64,000 bases of DNA from Prevotella sp. (GTDB lineage Bacteria > Bacteroidota > Bacteroidia > Bacteroidales > Bacteroidaceae): positions 1 through 64,000 of the forward strand of contig JAGCNO010000121.1 in NCBI GenBank assembly GCA_017645905.1, given 5' to 3'. Below are positions 34,788 through 44,034 of this stretch, one piece after another (position 1 is the first letter of the stretch; each line of letters opens with the position of its first letter). Made by a program: the position numbers and the translations under genes. The notes under the pieces were generated by a model. It saw nothing but the letters and a program-made list of their open reading frames with translations. It ran no database searches and was not told the origin of the DNA.

Positions 34788-37700
34788 TCACTTATCATTC
34801 GCCCCTTTCTGGGAAGCGTATTCCGAGGGGGCTACTCCGAAGTGCTTCCGGAAGATGGTGGAGAAATGTGCGAGGTTAGAGAATCCGACGGTGTAGGCCA
34901 CCTGTGTGACGTTGATTTTCTGCTCCTTGAGCAGTCGTGCAGCCTGTTCAAGGCGGATGTTGCGGATGAACTCCGAGGTGCTGAGTCCCGTGAGCTCCTT
35001 CATCTTGCGGTGCAGCTGTGCTCGGCTAATGCCAACCTCAGAGCAGAGTGTCTCGACATTGAAGTCGCTGTCGTCGAGGTTCTTGTTGATGGATTTCATG
35101 ATACGCTCCATGAGCAGCTCGTCGTTGCCCTTTACCTCTGGTGCCTCCAGCTTGTCGACCTGCCGCTGGGCACCGCTGAACTTGCCTTTCAGGTGTCGGC
35201 GGCCCTTGATGAGGTTCTCGATGGTGAGGTGCAGCTCGTCCATGTCGAAGGGCTTGGCCAGGAAGGCGTCGGCACCGTTCTCCAAGCCTTCGAGGCGGTT
35301 GGCAACGTCTGACTTCGAAGTGAGCATAATGACGGGAAGGTGCGAGAGGTTGAGGTTGGTCTTTATCATGCGCAGCATGGTGAAACCGTCCATCTCGGGC
35401 ATCATCACGTCGGAGACAACCACGTCGTAGTCGTTGGTGAGGAGCTCCTTGAGGGCGTCCTTTCCGTTATGGCAGGCGTTGAACTTGTAGAAGCGGTGAA
35501 GTTCCTGCTTGATGTATTGGCATATCTCCTCGTCGTCGTCGACCAGGAGGACGTGCTTACGGGTGGAAGTTTGGGGGTGAGGGGTGAGAGGTGAGGGGTG
35601 AGAGGTTTCCTCTGCAGTGGTAGCAAATTCTTCACTCTTCACTCTTAACTCTTCACTCGTAACATCTAACTCCTCACTTCTCAGATGCTGGTTGCCTAAG
35701 GGCAGGGTTACGGTGAACACGGAGCCCGGCTGACCGTCGGAGCGGTTTTCGGCGCTGATGGTTCCATGGTGCATGTCGACAATCATCTTACAGAGGTTGA
35801 GGCCTATGCCCGTGCCCTCTATCTTCATGCTGCGCGAGTTGCTGCCTTGGTAGAAGCGGTCGAAGATGTGGCGCAGCGTATCGGAGTCAAGCCCCACTCC
35901 GGTGTCGAGGACCTGGAGGGTAAGGTGTTGGTGGTTTGGGGTATTGAGGACGATGCTGATTTCTCCTCCGTCACCGGTGTACTTGAAGGCGTTGGAGAGG
36001 AGGTTGGTGACCACCTTGTCGAACTGCGAGCGGTCTACCCAGGCGGGCAGGCTGTCGATGCCTTCATGGAGGAATTTGAGGGTGATGCCTCGCTCACGGG
36101 CATTGAAGTCGAACATCTTTGTGATGCCGGCCACGAACTGCACCATGTCGGTCTCCTCGCAATGGAGGTGCATCTGCTGCTTGTCAATCTTGCGAACGTC
36201 GAGAATTTGGTTGACGAGGCTGAGTATGCGCTGCGAGTTGCGCTCTATGGTGTCGAGTGCCTCGCGTCGTCCTGTTGTCTGCCGTTCACCCATGGCGGCC
36301 AGTGCTTCTCCTGTAGCGGCAGGGAAGGACTTCAGCTTCTTCAGCGCACTGAGGATGATGGTCAGCGGCGAGCGGATGTCGTGAGTGGCATTGATAAGGA
36401 ACTTCATCTTCTCCTCGTCGAGATGTCGGTTTGCACGTCGTCTCTGCATCACGGCTATAAAGGCGAGCAATGACGCAAGCAGGAGGAAATAGATGAAATA
36501 GGCTGCGGTGGAGCGGTACCAGGGAGCGCGGACGGTGATGATGACCACCCGGGATGGCGAGCAGTCGCCGCCCTGACAGGCGCGCGCTTCCACGCGATAA
36601 GTGCCGGGCTGCAGATGGGCGAGGGTAATCTCGTTCTTGCCCTCCTGCTGGCGCACCCACTCGTCGTTGTTCACACGGTACTCTAAGCTGACGTTCATGG
36701 CCGTCTCGAACTTGAACTGTGAGAAGGCTAATGACACGGTGTGGTCAAGGTAGCTCAGGGTATAGTAGATACAGTCACTCAGGGGCTTGCCGTCGGTGAC
36801 GCGTATGCCGTTGAGCACCGTCGAGGCTTTCACATACTGGTCGCCCACGCGGAAGGCCGTCAGGCGCAGGGTGTCGGAAAGCGACTGGTGGGTAATCTTC
36901 AGCTGCTCGGGTGAGAAGACGGTAAGGCCGTCGTTATGGCCGAAGAAGACACGGTCGTCGTCGGTATGCATACCTACGTTCATGATGTATTCCTTCTTGA
37001 TAAGACCGTTGCCGGCAACGTGGCCTATGAACTCATGAGTAAGCGTGTCGTACTGCCATACGCCCAAGGACGTGGAGCACCAGATGTCGCCGTTGTTGGT
37101 CTCTACCACGTAGTCCACGATCTTGTCCTTTAGGGCGTCGATGACTCCGACGTTCTCCCCGGCAACATCAATGAAAGGCACGGCCTCGTCTCGGCCCGGG
37201 GTGTAGATGTAGAGTCCCCGGTCGGTGCCGATGAGGATGTCGCCGCGTGTCGTCTCGCAGAGCGAGTAGCATATCATGCCGGGCAGGAGCTGCATCCAGC
37301 CGTAGGGACGGAAGGTATCTGCCTTGGGGTCGTAGCAAGCTACACCGCTCGCCGTTGCCATCCAGAGGTTACCCTTGTGGTCGGGCTGCATGGCCAGGAT
37401 CCAGTTGTTGCACAGACGGCCGCGGATGGAGTCCTCGTCGGCGTCCATAGAGAAGTTGCGGAAGAATCCCGTCTGTGGGTTGTAGACGCAGAATCCCCGG
37501 GAGAAGGTGCTGATGTAGATATTACCCTCGTCGTCGCTGGTCATGTCGTTGAAGCGGTCGCAGTCGAAGATGACACGCTGCTTGTAGCGCCCGCTGAAGG
37601 GGTCGTAGTCGTAGAGACCGTCGTCGGTGCCAATCCAGTAGCGCCGCTGTTTGTCCCTGAAAATAAACTCCACAGCATCGGGGCTGGCGGGATGGGCCAC

Positions 37701-38807
37701 CACACGTCCATTATCGTTGAAGCCATAGATGCCCACGCCCTGAACGGTGGCCCAGGTCATACCCCCGTCGCCCTCACAGACAGAGGTGATGGTGCTGCCC
37801 AGACGTATGCCCTGACCCTCGAAGCTCCAGTTCTGGAACTGTGCAGGACGCAGCGGCATCAGGACAAGACCCTTGCGGTGACAGCCCAGCCAGATGTTGC
37901 CGTTACGGTCGAACATCATGGAAGAAATCTTCGCCGTCTGCATGTCTATGCCGAAAGTGCTGATATCCATCACCTCTAAACGGGGAATCTCGCCGGGAGT
38001 AATACTGTAGAGGCCATGTCCCCGGGTACCTACGAATATCGTTCCTGACTGTGGCCCTATGGCCGCCCGCCACAAGATGAGGTCGTTGTTCCTCACCTTG
38101 CTCATGTCTACGTAGTCAGACAGCATCTGCCCTTCATGGTAGACGAGGATTCCTCGCAGGCAGACGAAGTACACGTCGCCGTTGCGCTCCACGATGGCCT
38201 GCGGATTGCCATAGTCCGAGCGGAACGTGACAATCTTGCCCTGATCGTTGAGTGTTATCACATCATCGAAACTGCAGTGCCACATCCGACCCTTGCTGTC
38301 CTCGAAAATGCGGCTGTAGAAACCGTGCATGCCGCCTTCGCCAAAAGGCTGCAGATGGCCGTCGTCAGTCAGGATGTAAGCCCCGTAGCCCGCCGTGCCT
38401 ACCAGCAGACGGCCGTCGCGCAGCTGTTGCAGCACAGACACGTGGGGAGTCAGCCCGTCGGGGAAAGGATAGTGGATGAACGTCTCATTGGCCGCGTCGA
38501 AACGGTCAAGACCCAGTCGCGAACCCACCCACAGGCGCCCTTCACGGTCGGCCATAAGGCAGACAATCATATTGTCCGTCAGCGACGTGCTGTCAGAGGG
38601 CTGGTGAAGGAACGTCTGGAAATTGTAGCCGTCGTAACGGTTCAGACCATAGTCCGTAGCAACCCACAAATAACCCTCCCTGTCCTGGCAGAGGTCATTG
38701 ATGAGACTGCTGGAGAAACGGTCAGCGGATATGAACTGCCCCGTCTGGGACATCGCAGTCAGACATGACACAAGACATGCAACTGCAAGTAATAAATTGC
38801 GTTTCAA
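34788..38807 (-). CDS. Hybrid two-component system sensor/regulator (HTCS) of the starch locus
   Basis: 1339 residues in one chain. A signal peptide (LLLAVACLVSCLTAMSQ) precedes about 14 two-bladed Reg_prop repeats (LWVGSRLGLDRFD, WIGTDDGLYDYD) and a Y_Y_Y domain near residues 670-760. One membrane helix follows near 770. HisKA has the phosphoryl His in ATHDIRSPLTIIL (about 807). HATPase_c shows NLLSNAFKYTG, DTGVGLD and GTGIGLNLCKMI. The receiver domain has the Asp in VVVSDVMMPEMDGF (about 1131), and an AraC-type HTH (ISRAQLHRKMKELTG and FSNLAHFSTIFRKHFG) ends the protein. HTCS proteins bind oligosaccharides in the periplasm and activate adjacent polysaccharide loci. Residues of about 1040-1077 between kinase and receiver are low-complexity SEEL repeats from a TCTTCACTC-type tract. 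It is divergent from the amylase gene. Confidence 0.95.
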   Translation of the reverse strand: MKRNLLLAVACLVSCLTAMSQTGQFISADRFSSSLINDLCQDREGYLWVATDYGLNRYDGYNFQTFLHQPSDSTSLTDNMIVCLMADREGRLWVGSRLGLDRFDAANETFIHYPFPDGLTPHVSVLQQLRDGRLLVGTAGYGAYILTDDGHLQPFGEGGMHGFYSRIFEDSKGRMWHCSFDDVITLNDQGKIVTFRSDYGNPQAIVERNGDVYFVCLRGILVYHEGQMLSDYVDMSKVRNNDLILWRAAIGPQSGTIFVGTRGHGLYSITPGEIPRLEVMDISTFGIDMQTAKISSMMFDRNGNIWLGCHRKGLVLMPLRPAQFQNWSFEGQGIRLGSTITSVCEGDGGMTWATVQGVGIYGFNDNGRVVAHPASPDAVEFIFRDKQRRYWIGTDDGLYDYDPFSGRYKQRVIFDCDRFNDMTSDDEGNIYISTFSRGFCVYNPQTGFFRNFSMDADEDSIRGRLCNNWILAMQPDHKGNLWMATASGVACYDPKADTFRPYGWMQLLPGMICYSLCETTRGDILIGTDRGLYIYTPGRDEAVPFIDVAGENVGVIDALKDKIVDYVVETNNGDIWCSTSLGVWQYDTLTHEFIGHVAGNGLIKKEYIMNVGMHTDDDRVFFGHNDGLTVFSPEQLKITHQSLSDTLRLTAFRVGDQYVKASTVLNGIRVTDGKPLSDCIYYTLSYLDHTVSLAFSQFKFETAMNVSLEYRVNNDEWVRQQEGKNEITLAHLQPGTYRVEARACQGGDCSPSRVVIITVRAPWYRSTAAYFIYFLLLASLLAFIAVMQRRRANRHLDEEKMKFLINATHDIRSPLTIILSALKKLKSFPAATGEALAAMGERQTTGRREALDTIERNSQRILSLVNQILDVRKIDKQQMHLHCEETDMVQFVAGITKMFDFNARERGITLKFLHEGIDSLPAWVDRSQFDKVVTNLLSNAFKYTGDGGEISIVLNTPNHQHLTLQVLDTGVGLDSDTLRHIFDRFYQGSNSRSMKIEGTGIGLNLCKMIVDMHHGTISAENRSDGQPGSVFTVTLPLGNQHLRSEELDVTSEELRVKSEEFATTAEETSHPSPLTPHPQTSTRKHVLLVDDDEEICQYIKQELHRFYKFNACHNGKDALKELLTNDYDVVVSDVMMPEMDGFTMLRMIKTNLNLSHLPVIMLTSKSDVANRLEGLENGADAFLAKPFDMDELHLTIENLIKGRRHLKGKFSGAQRQVDKLEAPEVKGNDELLMERIMKSINKNLDDSDFNVETLCSEVGISRAQLHRKMKELTGLSTSEFIRNIRLEQAARLLKEQKINVTQVAYTVGFSNLAHFSTIFRKHFGVAPSEYASQKGANDK

Positions 38808-38842
38808 AGTCGGTTCTTAGTAATACGTTTAGTAATTGCTTG

Positions 38843-38874
38843 CAAAAGTACACACTTTTTTTGAAACCGCCAAA
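38843..38874 (-). promoter_or_regulatory. Bacteroidota-type promoter of the HTCS gene
   Basis: On the minus strand, TTTG (38874-38871), a 20-bp spacer, TACTTTTG (38850-38843), about 35 bp before the ATG at 38807. Confidence 0.7.
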
Positions 38875-38991
38875 TTTTTTTCTCCATTTCAACATGAAAA
38901 GGGAAATGCAGGCAATTGAAACGGCCTCGAGGCCAACTGCGATTGTCGTCTTTTGGGGTTAATAGAAGAAGCCCTGCCCGGCAGTGCTTGT

Positions 38992-39058
38992 CCTACTTTC
39001 AAGATAGAACTTCAACCTCATCTCCCTCCAGAGATTGCACTTCTATCTTGAAAGTAGG
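38992..39058. repeat. 18-bp perfect inverted repeat
   Basis: CCTACTTTCAAGATAGAA (38992-39009) is inverted at 39041-39058 with a 31-nt loop. Outside it, CAGTGCTTGTC and GACAAGCAGTG form an imperfect outer pair. It lies between the divergent HTCS and amylase genes; it could be a hairpin, an operator or the ends of a decayed small element. Confidence 0.6.
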
Positions 39059-39137
39059 GTCCTCACACTGCTTGAAGCGACACGGAACCAGAGACAAGCA
39101 GTGTATTCGTATTTTGGGAAACGACAGGTCGCTTTTC

Positions 39138-39220
39138 GAATAAGCCGTTCTTTCCATGAGAAAAAGCCGTTCTTTCGATTTGAAAAAGCCGTTCTTTCGA
39201 TTCGAAAGAGCCGTTCTTTC
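39138..39220. repeat. Array of four AAGCCGTTCTTTC units
   Basis: Same unit and spacing as at 22510. It sits 65 bp upstream of the amylase promoter. Confidence 0.85.
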
Positions 39221-39283
39221 AAAATGGATAAAGCCCTTCATGCCCTTAAAGCCTGAGGGTATACGAAAAAGATTGTAATTTTT

Positions 39284-39315
39284 TTTGGCCATTTCGGAAA
39301 GAATGTCTATCTTTG
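39284..39315 (+). promoter_or_regulatory. Bacteroidota-type promoter of the amylase gene
   Basis: TTTG (39284-39287), a 20-bp spacer, TATCTTTG (39308-39315). The leader is A/C-rich (ACAACTAAACAACAAAACAA) up to the ATG at 39381. Confidence 0.75.
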
Positions 39316-39380
39316 CAACAAAATTATTAACACAACACCCCCAAACAACTAAACAACAAAACAACCAAACAACTATAATT

Positions 39381-41456
39381 ATGAAACGAACTTTACTTCT
39401 TTTCTCCCTCTTCCAACTGCTCACCACGGGCGCCTGGTCGCAGGGTTGGCCGTCGCAGTATGGCGGCGTAATGCTCCAGGCCTTCTACTGGGACAGTTTC
39501 AACGACACTCAGTGGGCCCTGCTGGAAAGCCAGGCCGACGAGCTCGCCGGGACATTCGACCTCGTATGGCTGCCGCAGAGCGGCAACTGCGGAGGACAGT
39601 CGATGGGCTACGACGACCTCTACTGGTTCAACAACTACAACAGCTCGTTCGGCAACGAGCAGCAGCTGCGCTCGCTCATCAACACCTTTAAGGCGAAGGG
39701 CATCAAGACCATCGCCGACGTGGTCATCAACCACCGCCAGAACTTATCGAACTGGGTGGACTTCCCCAAAGAGACGTATAAGGGCGAGACCTACGAGATG
39801 AAGTCCACCGACATTGTGCGCGGCGACGATGGCGGAGCCTGCCTCCAGTGGGCCTCGAAGAACGGCTACGAGCTCTCGGCCAACTATGACACCGGCGAGG
39901 ACTGGGGCGGTATGCGCGACCTGGACCACAAGAGCGAGAACGTGCAGAAATGCGTGAAGGCCTACCTCGACTTCCTGAAGAACGACCTGGGCTACGCCGG
40001 ATTCCGCTACGACATGGTGAAGGGCTACTCGGCATCGTACACCGGACAGTATAACGTGTCGTCGCAGCCGGAGTTCTCGGTCGGTGAGTGCTGGGACAGC
40101 TCAAACACCATCAAGGGCTGGATTGAGGGCACGAAGGTGGACGGCACAATCCAGAGCGCAGCCTTCGACTTCCAGTTCAAGTACGTGGTGCGCAACGCCA
40201 CCGACAAGCGCGACTGGACATGGCTGGGAAAGACGAACGACGACAACGGAACGGGCACCAACTGGCCGCTCATGAGCGGTAGCCTGGACCAGGGCAAGTA
40301 TCGTCGCTATGCCGTGACCTTCGTAGAGAACCACGACACGGAGGTGCGCCCCGACGGCAGCTCCAACGGCCCGCTCCGCCGCGACACGCTGGCCGCCAAT
40401 GCCTTCATGCTGGCCATGCCGGGAACACCTTGCGTGTTTATGAAGCACTGGCAGAAATACCCCACGGAAATCAAGGCCATGGTGGCCGCACGAAAGGCCG
40501 CCGGAATACACAGCGAGAGCAACACCCTGAACTTCCGCTCTAATAAGGACTACTACGCCATCATCACCCGTAACGACAACGAGTACCGGCTGCTGACCGT
40601 AGTGGGCAACGTGAGCGCCGTGGAGGCAAACCTCAACACGAAGCAGTGGGCGAAGATACACGAGGGCTACCACTACGCCTACTTCTTCCCCACGGCTATG
40701 AATACGGCCTACGTAGACCTGGCCACGGGCCTCTACGATGGTGAGCAGAAGGCCCGCCTGACGGCCGTCACCGACGAAGAGGGCGCACAGCTGGTATACA
40801 CCACCGACGGCTCTGACCCAACGGCCTCAAGCACCAAGGTGGCCAGCGGACAGACGATAACAATCCCCGTAGGCACCACGATGCTGAAGGTGGCAATGCT
40901 CGTTGGCGGTGCCGTCAGTGGCATGACGACGAGGGCTTACATCGTGAGAGAGACGGGCAATACCGAGGTCGTCATACCTGACTTCTGCCAGTACAGCAAA
41001 GACGAGGTGTGCGCCTTCTTCGAGGCTCCCCGCACATGGGGGCTTGCCATCAAGTGCTGGGCATGGGACACCAACGCCAACAATGTGAACTACACCGGCG
41101 GCAACTGGCCCGGTGCAGAGTGCAAGAATATGGGAAAGGCTCCTAACGGAAACAACGTGTGGAAATGGACTTTCAACGAGAAGGACTTCCAGGGTGCTGC
41201 TGGTCAGGCTAAGATGCCGTCGCACATCATCTTCAGCAGCAACGGCGCACCGCAGACGAAAGACATGCCCTTCCACAACGCTGGATATTACACCGAGGAG
41301 GGATACTTCGCAACGGTGGAGTCAAGCATCGATGGCATCCTGGCCGATGAGCCCGCTTACAGCAAAGTCATCTATACTCTGGACGGACGACGCGTAGAGA
41401 ACGTCACACGACCGGGACTGTATATCAAGAACATGAAGATAGTCGTCATCAAGTAA
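39381..41456 (+). CDS. Secreted GH13 alpha-amylase with starch-binding-like domain and type IX-like tail
   Basis: 691 residues. The signal peptide is MKRTLLLFSLFQLLTTGAWS. A GH13 catalytic barrel follows with all active-site motifs: VVINHR (region I), GFRYDMVKG with nucleophile Asp211, GECWD with acid/base Glu236, and VENHDTE with Asp319. After the barrel come an amylase C-terminal domain, a chitobiase/FN3-like segment (LVYTTDGSDPTASSTKV), and a CBM26-like starch-binding domain (NNVNYTGGNWPGAEC, NVWKWTFNEKDF). The tail, IYTLDGRRVENVTRPGLYIK, is shared with the secreted proteins at 17879 and 24796. It hydrolyses alpha-1,4 links in starch outside the cell. ATG 39381 is chosen because it opens the signal peptide; the frame is open to 39285, which lies inside the promoter. 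Confidence 0.93.
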   Translation: MKRTLLLFSLFQLLTTGAWSQGWPSQYGGVMLQAFYWDSFNDTQWALLESQADELAGTFDLVWLPQSGNCGGQSMGYDDLYWFNNYNSSFGNEQQLRSLINTFKAKGIKTIADVVINHRQNLSNWVDFPKETYKGETYEMKSTDIVRGDDGGACLQWASKNGYELSANYDTGEDWGGMRDLDHKSENVQKCVKAYLDFLKNDLGYAGFRYDMVKGYSASYTGQYNVSSQPEFSVGECWDSSNTIKGWIEGTKVDGTIQSAAFDFQFKYVVRNATDKRDWTWLGKTNDDNGTGTNWPLMSGSLDQGKYRRYAVTFVENHDTEVRPDGSSNGPLRRDTLAANAFMLAMPGTPCVFMKHWQKYPTEIKAMVAARKAAGIHSESNTLNFRSNKDYYAIITRNDNEYRLLTVVGNVSAVEANLNTKQWAKIHEGYHYAYFFPTAMNTAYVDLATGLYDGEQKARLTAVTDEEGAQLVYTTDGSDPTASSTKVASGQTITIPVGTTMLKVAMLVGGAVSGMTTRAYIVRETGNTEVVIPDFCQYSKDEVCAFFEAPRTWGLAIKCWAWDTNANNVNYTGGNWPGAECKNMGKAPNGNNVWKWTFNEKDFQGAAGQAKMPSHIIFSSNGAPQTKDMPFHNAGYYTEEGYFATVESSIDGILADEPAYSKVIYTLDGRRVENVTRPGLYIKNMKIVVIK

Positions 41457-41504
41457 GCCAGCAAGGTGGGATTATTACTCTTCTAAACCGTTTTAGCATA
41501 ACAG

Positions 41505-41544
41505 AATTCGGGCCGTGCTCCATTTCCAGAGCACGGCCCGAATT
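41505..41544. terminator. Hairpin between convergent amylase and susF-like genes
   Basis: AATTCGGGCCGTGCTC (41505-41520) is perfectly inverted at 41529-41544 with an 8-nt loop. There is no clear U-tract on either side, but the position between convergent genes fits a bidirectional terminator. Confidence 0.65.
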
Positions 41545-41584
41545 GATGCCGCCCGTAGGCAATCACAAAGCTAAGCTTTGCCCA

Positions 41585-42670
41585 CTACTCTACGGTGCAG
41601 TAGATCTTGTCGCTGGTCTTGCGGGTAGGATAGAGCTTGATGGTGTTGCCCACAGTTCCAATGTTCTTACCATTCGCAACGAGGTCGTTGATCTTCGTCG
41701 AGGGCTCTACAGAGTCGTTACAGCCCAGGTTAATGCCCCAGTCGCTGTTCACACGGAACTTCCAGCCATTGGCATTGACACCGGCATTGACAGCCTCATA
41801 GCAGAACTCATCAGGATTCCAGGTCATGACGACATCGCCGCCCCAGCCATTGAAGTCACCAATGATGCCCATGGTGTTAACCAAGGTGCCCTGAAGCGTT
41901 CCCTTTGCCAGATCGAGCACTACGTAATAGACACCCTCGCCGGCAGAAGCCTTGATGTTATCGCCGGTCTTCTCGAAGTCGCCAGTGATTTCGTTGAGGT
42001 TGTTACTGTTCAGCTGGCTGTCGTCAGCCCAGTCGCCGGCACGCTTCTGGAACTTGAACTCTACGCCCCAGCCATTGGGATCTGCAATGTAGAGGTAGCC
42101 GGTGTAGATACCGTCGCCACTCTCAGAGGCCAGCTTCTGGTCGGGTGTACTCCATCCGTCAGTAGCACCGATGAAGAACACGAACGGGTTGAACTTAGGC
42201 TTCTGAGGAACAACGGCCACGTTGAAGGCATCGGCCAAGAGATGGATGGCAGCTGAACCTTCCAGACCCGTCACATGGACGTTGGAAGAGACGACAGCGG
42301 CGAAAGTGCGCTCCACTGCCTCGATGGTGAACATCTCGGTGGTAGCTCTCTGAAGGTCGGCCACGGACACAAAGCCCTGACCGTCGGCGGTAATGTTGTA
42401 GTCGGGGTAGTTAGAACCCTCAGAGGTGAGATTCACGTTGAACGACTCTGCCGTGACACCCTCGGGCAGGCTGACATTGAAAAGCTTCACGGTCTCGTCC
42501 TGGATGTCATCGAGGACAAAGGCGGCCTGCTGGGCTGGCGTCAAAGACCAATCAACGGTCTTAGCCGGCACGGGGTCGTTCTTCTGAGGCTGGCCCCAGT
42601 CAGTATAGTCTTCAGTACAGGCTGCGAAAAGGGCCAGGGCCGACAGTCCGAATAATATCTTCTTGATCAT
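41585..42670 (-). CDS. SusF/SusE-like starch-binding outer-membrane lipoprotein
   Basis: 361 residues. The signal peptide ends in a lipobox (LALFAAC), so it is a lipoprotein, probably surface-exposed. A degenerate SusE-like N-terminal domain is followed by two related starch-binding modules: FFIGATDGWSTPDQKL...GVEFKFQKRAGDW and GIIGDFNGWGGDVVM...GWKFRVNSDWGINLG. The aromatic and polar residues are placed as in SusE/SusF, where they hold the starch helix. It comes last in the susC-D-E-F operon and is separated from the SusE gene by 119 bp containing a GC hairpin, which could lower its expression. The sequence matches the family in plan rather than in detail. Confidence 0.83.
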   Translation of the reverse strand: MIKKILFGLSALALFAACTEDYTDWGQPQKNDPVPAKTVDWSLTPAQQAAFVLDDIQDETVKLFNVSLPEGVTAESFNVNLTSEGSNYPDYNITADGQGFVSVADLQRATTEMFTIEAVERTFAAVVSSNVHVTGLEGSAAIHLLADAFNVAVVPQKPKFNPFVFFIGATDGWSTPDQKLASESGDGIYTGYLYIADPNGWGVEFKFQKRAGDWADDSQLNSNNLNEITGDFEKTGDNIKASAGEGVYYVVLDLAKGTLQGTLVNTMGIIGDFNGWGGDVVMTWNPDEFCYEAVNAGVNANGWKFRVNSDWGINLGCNDSVEPSTKINDLVANGKNIGTVGNTIKLYPTRKTSDKIYCTVE

Positions 42671-42727
42671 AATTTAATCTGCGATTTACGGATTTACAAA
42701 TAACGTTTGAAATTTAATTCCTTTTGG

Positions 42728-42750
42728 CCCGCCGCCACGAGGACGGCGGG
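42728..42750. terminator. GC hairpin between susE and susF-like genes
   Basis: CCCGCCG (42728-42734) pairs with CGGCGGG (42744-42750). There is no U-tract in the operon direction, so partial attenuation or mRNA stabilisation is more likely than full termination. Confidence 0.45.
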
Positions 42751-42789
42751 TTGTTAAGGGTCTTTACGGAATTAGACAAGCGAGGCACC

Positions 42790-43998
42790 CTACTTGATGA
42801 CTGCGTGCATGCCATCCTGTGCAGGACGCTCAATGAAGAGCTGGATGGTGTGTTCGCCGGCGGGTCCGACAAAATTCTTACCATTAGGCACGATGTCATC
42901 CATATCGGTCGAGGGTTCAACATCGCCCTTTGCTCCAAGATTAACATCCCATCCGTAGTCGCGGCGGAACTTCCACTGTGTCTCCTCGCTGAAGTTAACG
43001 CTGACACTCAGACAGTGTGCGCCCTCGTCGTAGGTCATCACCTCGTCGCCGGCCCAGTCGTTGAAGCCGCCGATGACACTCCAGGTAACAGCTGTAGCAT
43101 TGACGCTCTTGCTGTCAAGGTCTACAGTAAAGTAGTACATGCCTGGCTCACCAACGAATGTGATGTTACCATCGTTGTTCTCTTCCATACTGATGTTCTC
43201 ACTGCATGAATCGAAGCTGCCATTATTAAGCTGGCCATGATTCCAGTCAGCATCATCAGTAAACTTGAATTGACCGTTCATGTAAGCATAGCCAGAGAAG
43301 ACAACACCGTCAGAAGACACGAGGATAGGAGCAACGCCGTGGTTCCAACCGTTGCCGTTGCCAGGAATCCAGAGATAGCTTTCCTTAGCAGGAACGGCCA
43401 TCACATCAATCCATGATGACGGGATGAGGTTCATCTTCACCGGGTCGCTGACAGCAAGGGTCTTGGTGCTGTTATTGCCCAGGGTCATGATGCCCAGGAC
43501 ACGCACGAAGAGTTCCGATACGGGAAGGGGAGCATTCTGCTCATAGAGATAGAGCTTGTTGAGGGCGGTGTTCAGCTCGTCCACGTCAAGCACGCCATTG
43601 CAACTGGCGTAAGTGGAGGCTAACTGTACATAGTCGTAACCCGAAGGAGTGCCGATGTAGTTGCCCTCCTCGTCGGTCACCTCTGCCAGGGCAGCGTCGA
43701 AAGTCTTGGTGAAGTGTCCATCCTTCGACACCTGTACGGCGTAGGAAAGGCCCATGCTGCTCTCCTGTCCCAGAGGTGCGTTGTCGGCTGTCAGCTTAGG
43801 CTGCGACCAAGTGAGGGTCACACCCTCTGTGCCGGCAAGAGCAACAGACTGCGAGGCGAACTCCGGTGTGTTCAGGTCGATTTTCACGGGCGTGTCACCC
43901 TGTATGAGCACAGGGTTGGAGTCCATGTCCTTGTCGCATGATGTAAATGCAATGGTGCTGGCCAACAGCAGCGTTGCGAAATATATTTTCTTTTTCAT
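42790..43998 (-). CDS. susE: SusE-like starch-binding outer-membrane lipoprotein
   Basis: 402 residues, lipobox at FTSC after MKKKIYFATLLLASTIAF. The N-terminal SusE immunoglobulin-like domain is visible (LNTPEFASQSVALAGTEGVT, LTWSQPKLTADNAP), followed by an Ig-like middle (ALNKLYLYEQNAPLPVSELF) and two starch-binding modules (YLWIPGNGNGWNHGVAPILV and VIGGFNDWAGDEVMTYDEGA with WKFRRDYGWDVNLG). In the Bacteroides Sus system SusE sits on the cell surface and holds starch for SusC/SusD. It lies 36 bp after susD in the same operon. Assignment to SusE rather than SusF rests on the N-terminal domain and the order. Confidence 0.85.
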   Translation of the reverse strand: MKKKIYFATLLLASTIAFTSCDKDMDSNPVLIQGDTPVKIDLNTPEFASQSVALAGTEGVTLTWSQPKLTADNAPLGQESSMGLSYAVQVSKDGHFTKTFDAALAEVTDEEGNYIGTPSGYDYVQLASTYASCNGVLDVDELNTALNKLYLYEQNAPLPVSELFVRVLGIMTLGNNSTKTLAVSDPVKMNLIPSSWIDVMAVPAKESYLWIPGNGNGWNHGVAPILVSSDGVVFSGYAYMNGQFKFTDDADWNHGQLNNGSFDSCSENISMEENNDGNITFVGEPGMYYFTVDLDSKSVNATAVTWSVIGGFNDWAGDEVMTYDEGAHCLSVSVNFSEETQWKFRRDYGWDVNLGAKGDVEPSTDMDDIVPNGKNFVGPAGEHTIQLFIERPAQDGMHAVIK

Positions 43999-44034
43999 AC
44001 CGTTTACTATATATCAATGTTCTAAGTTCAATAA

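Noticed and set aside
39285..39380. Extended amylase start at 39285
   Set aside because: It would place the start codon inside the promoter and push the signal peptide 32 residues inward; ATG 39381 opens the signal peptide directly.
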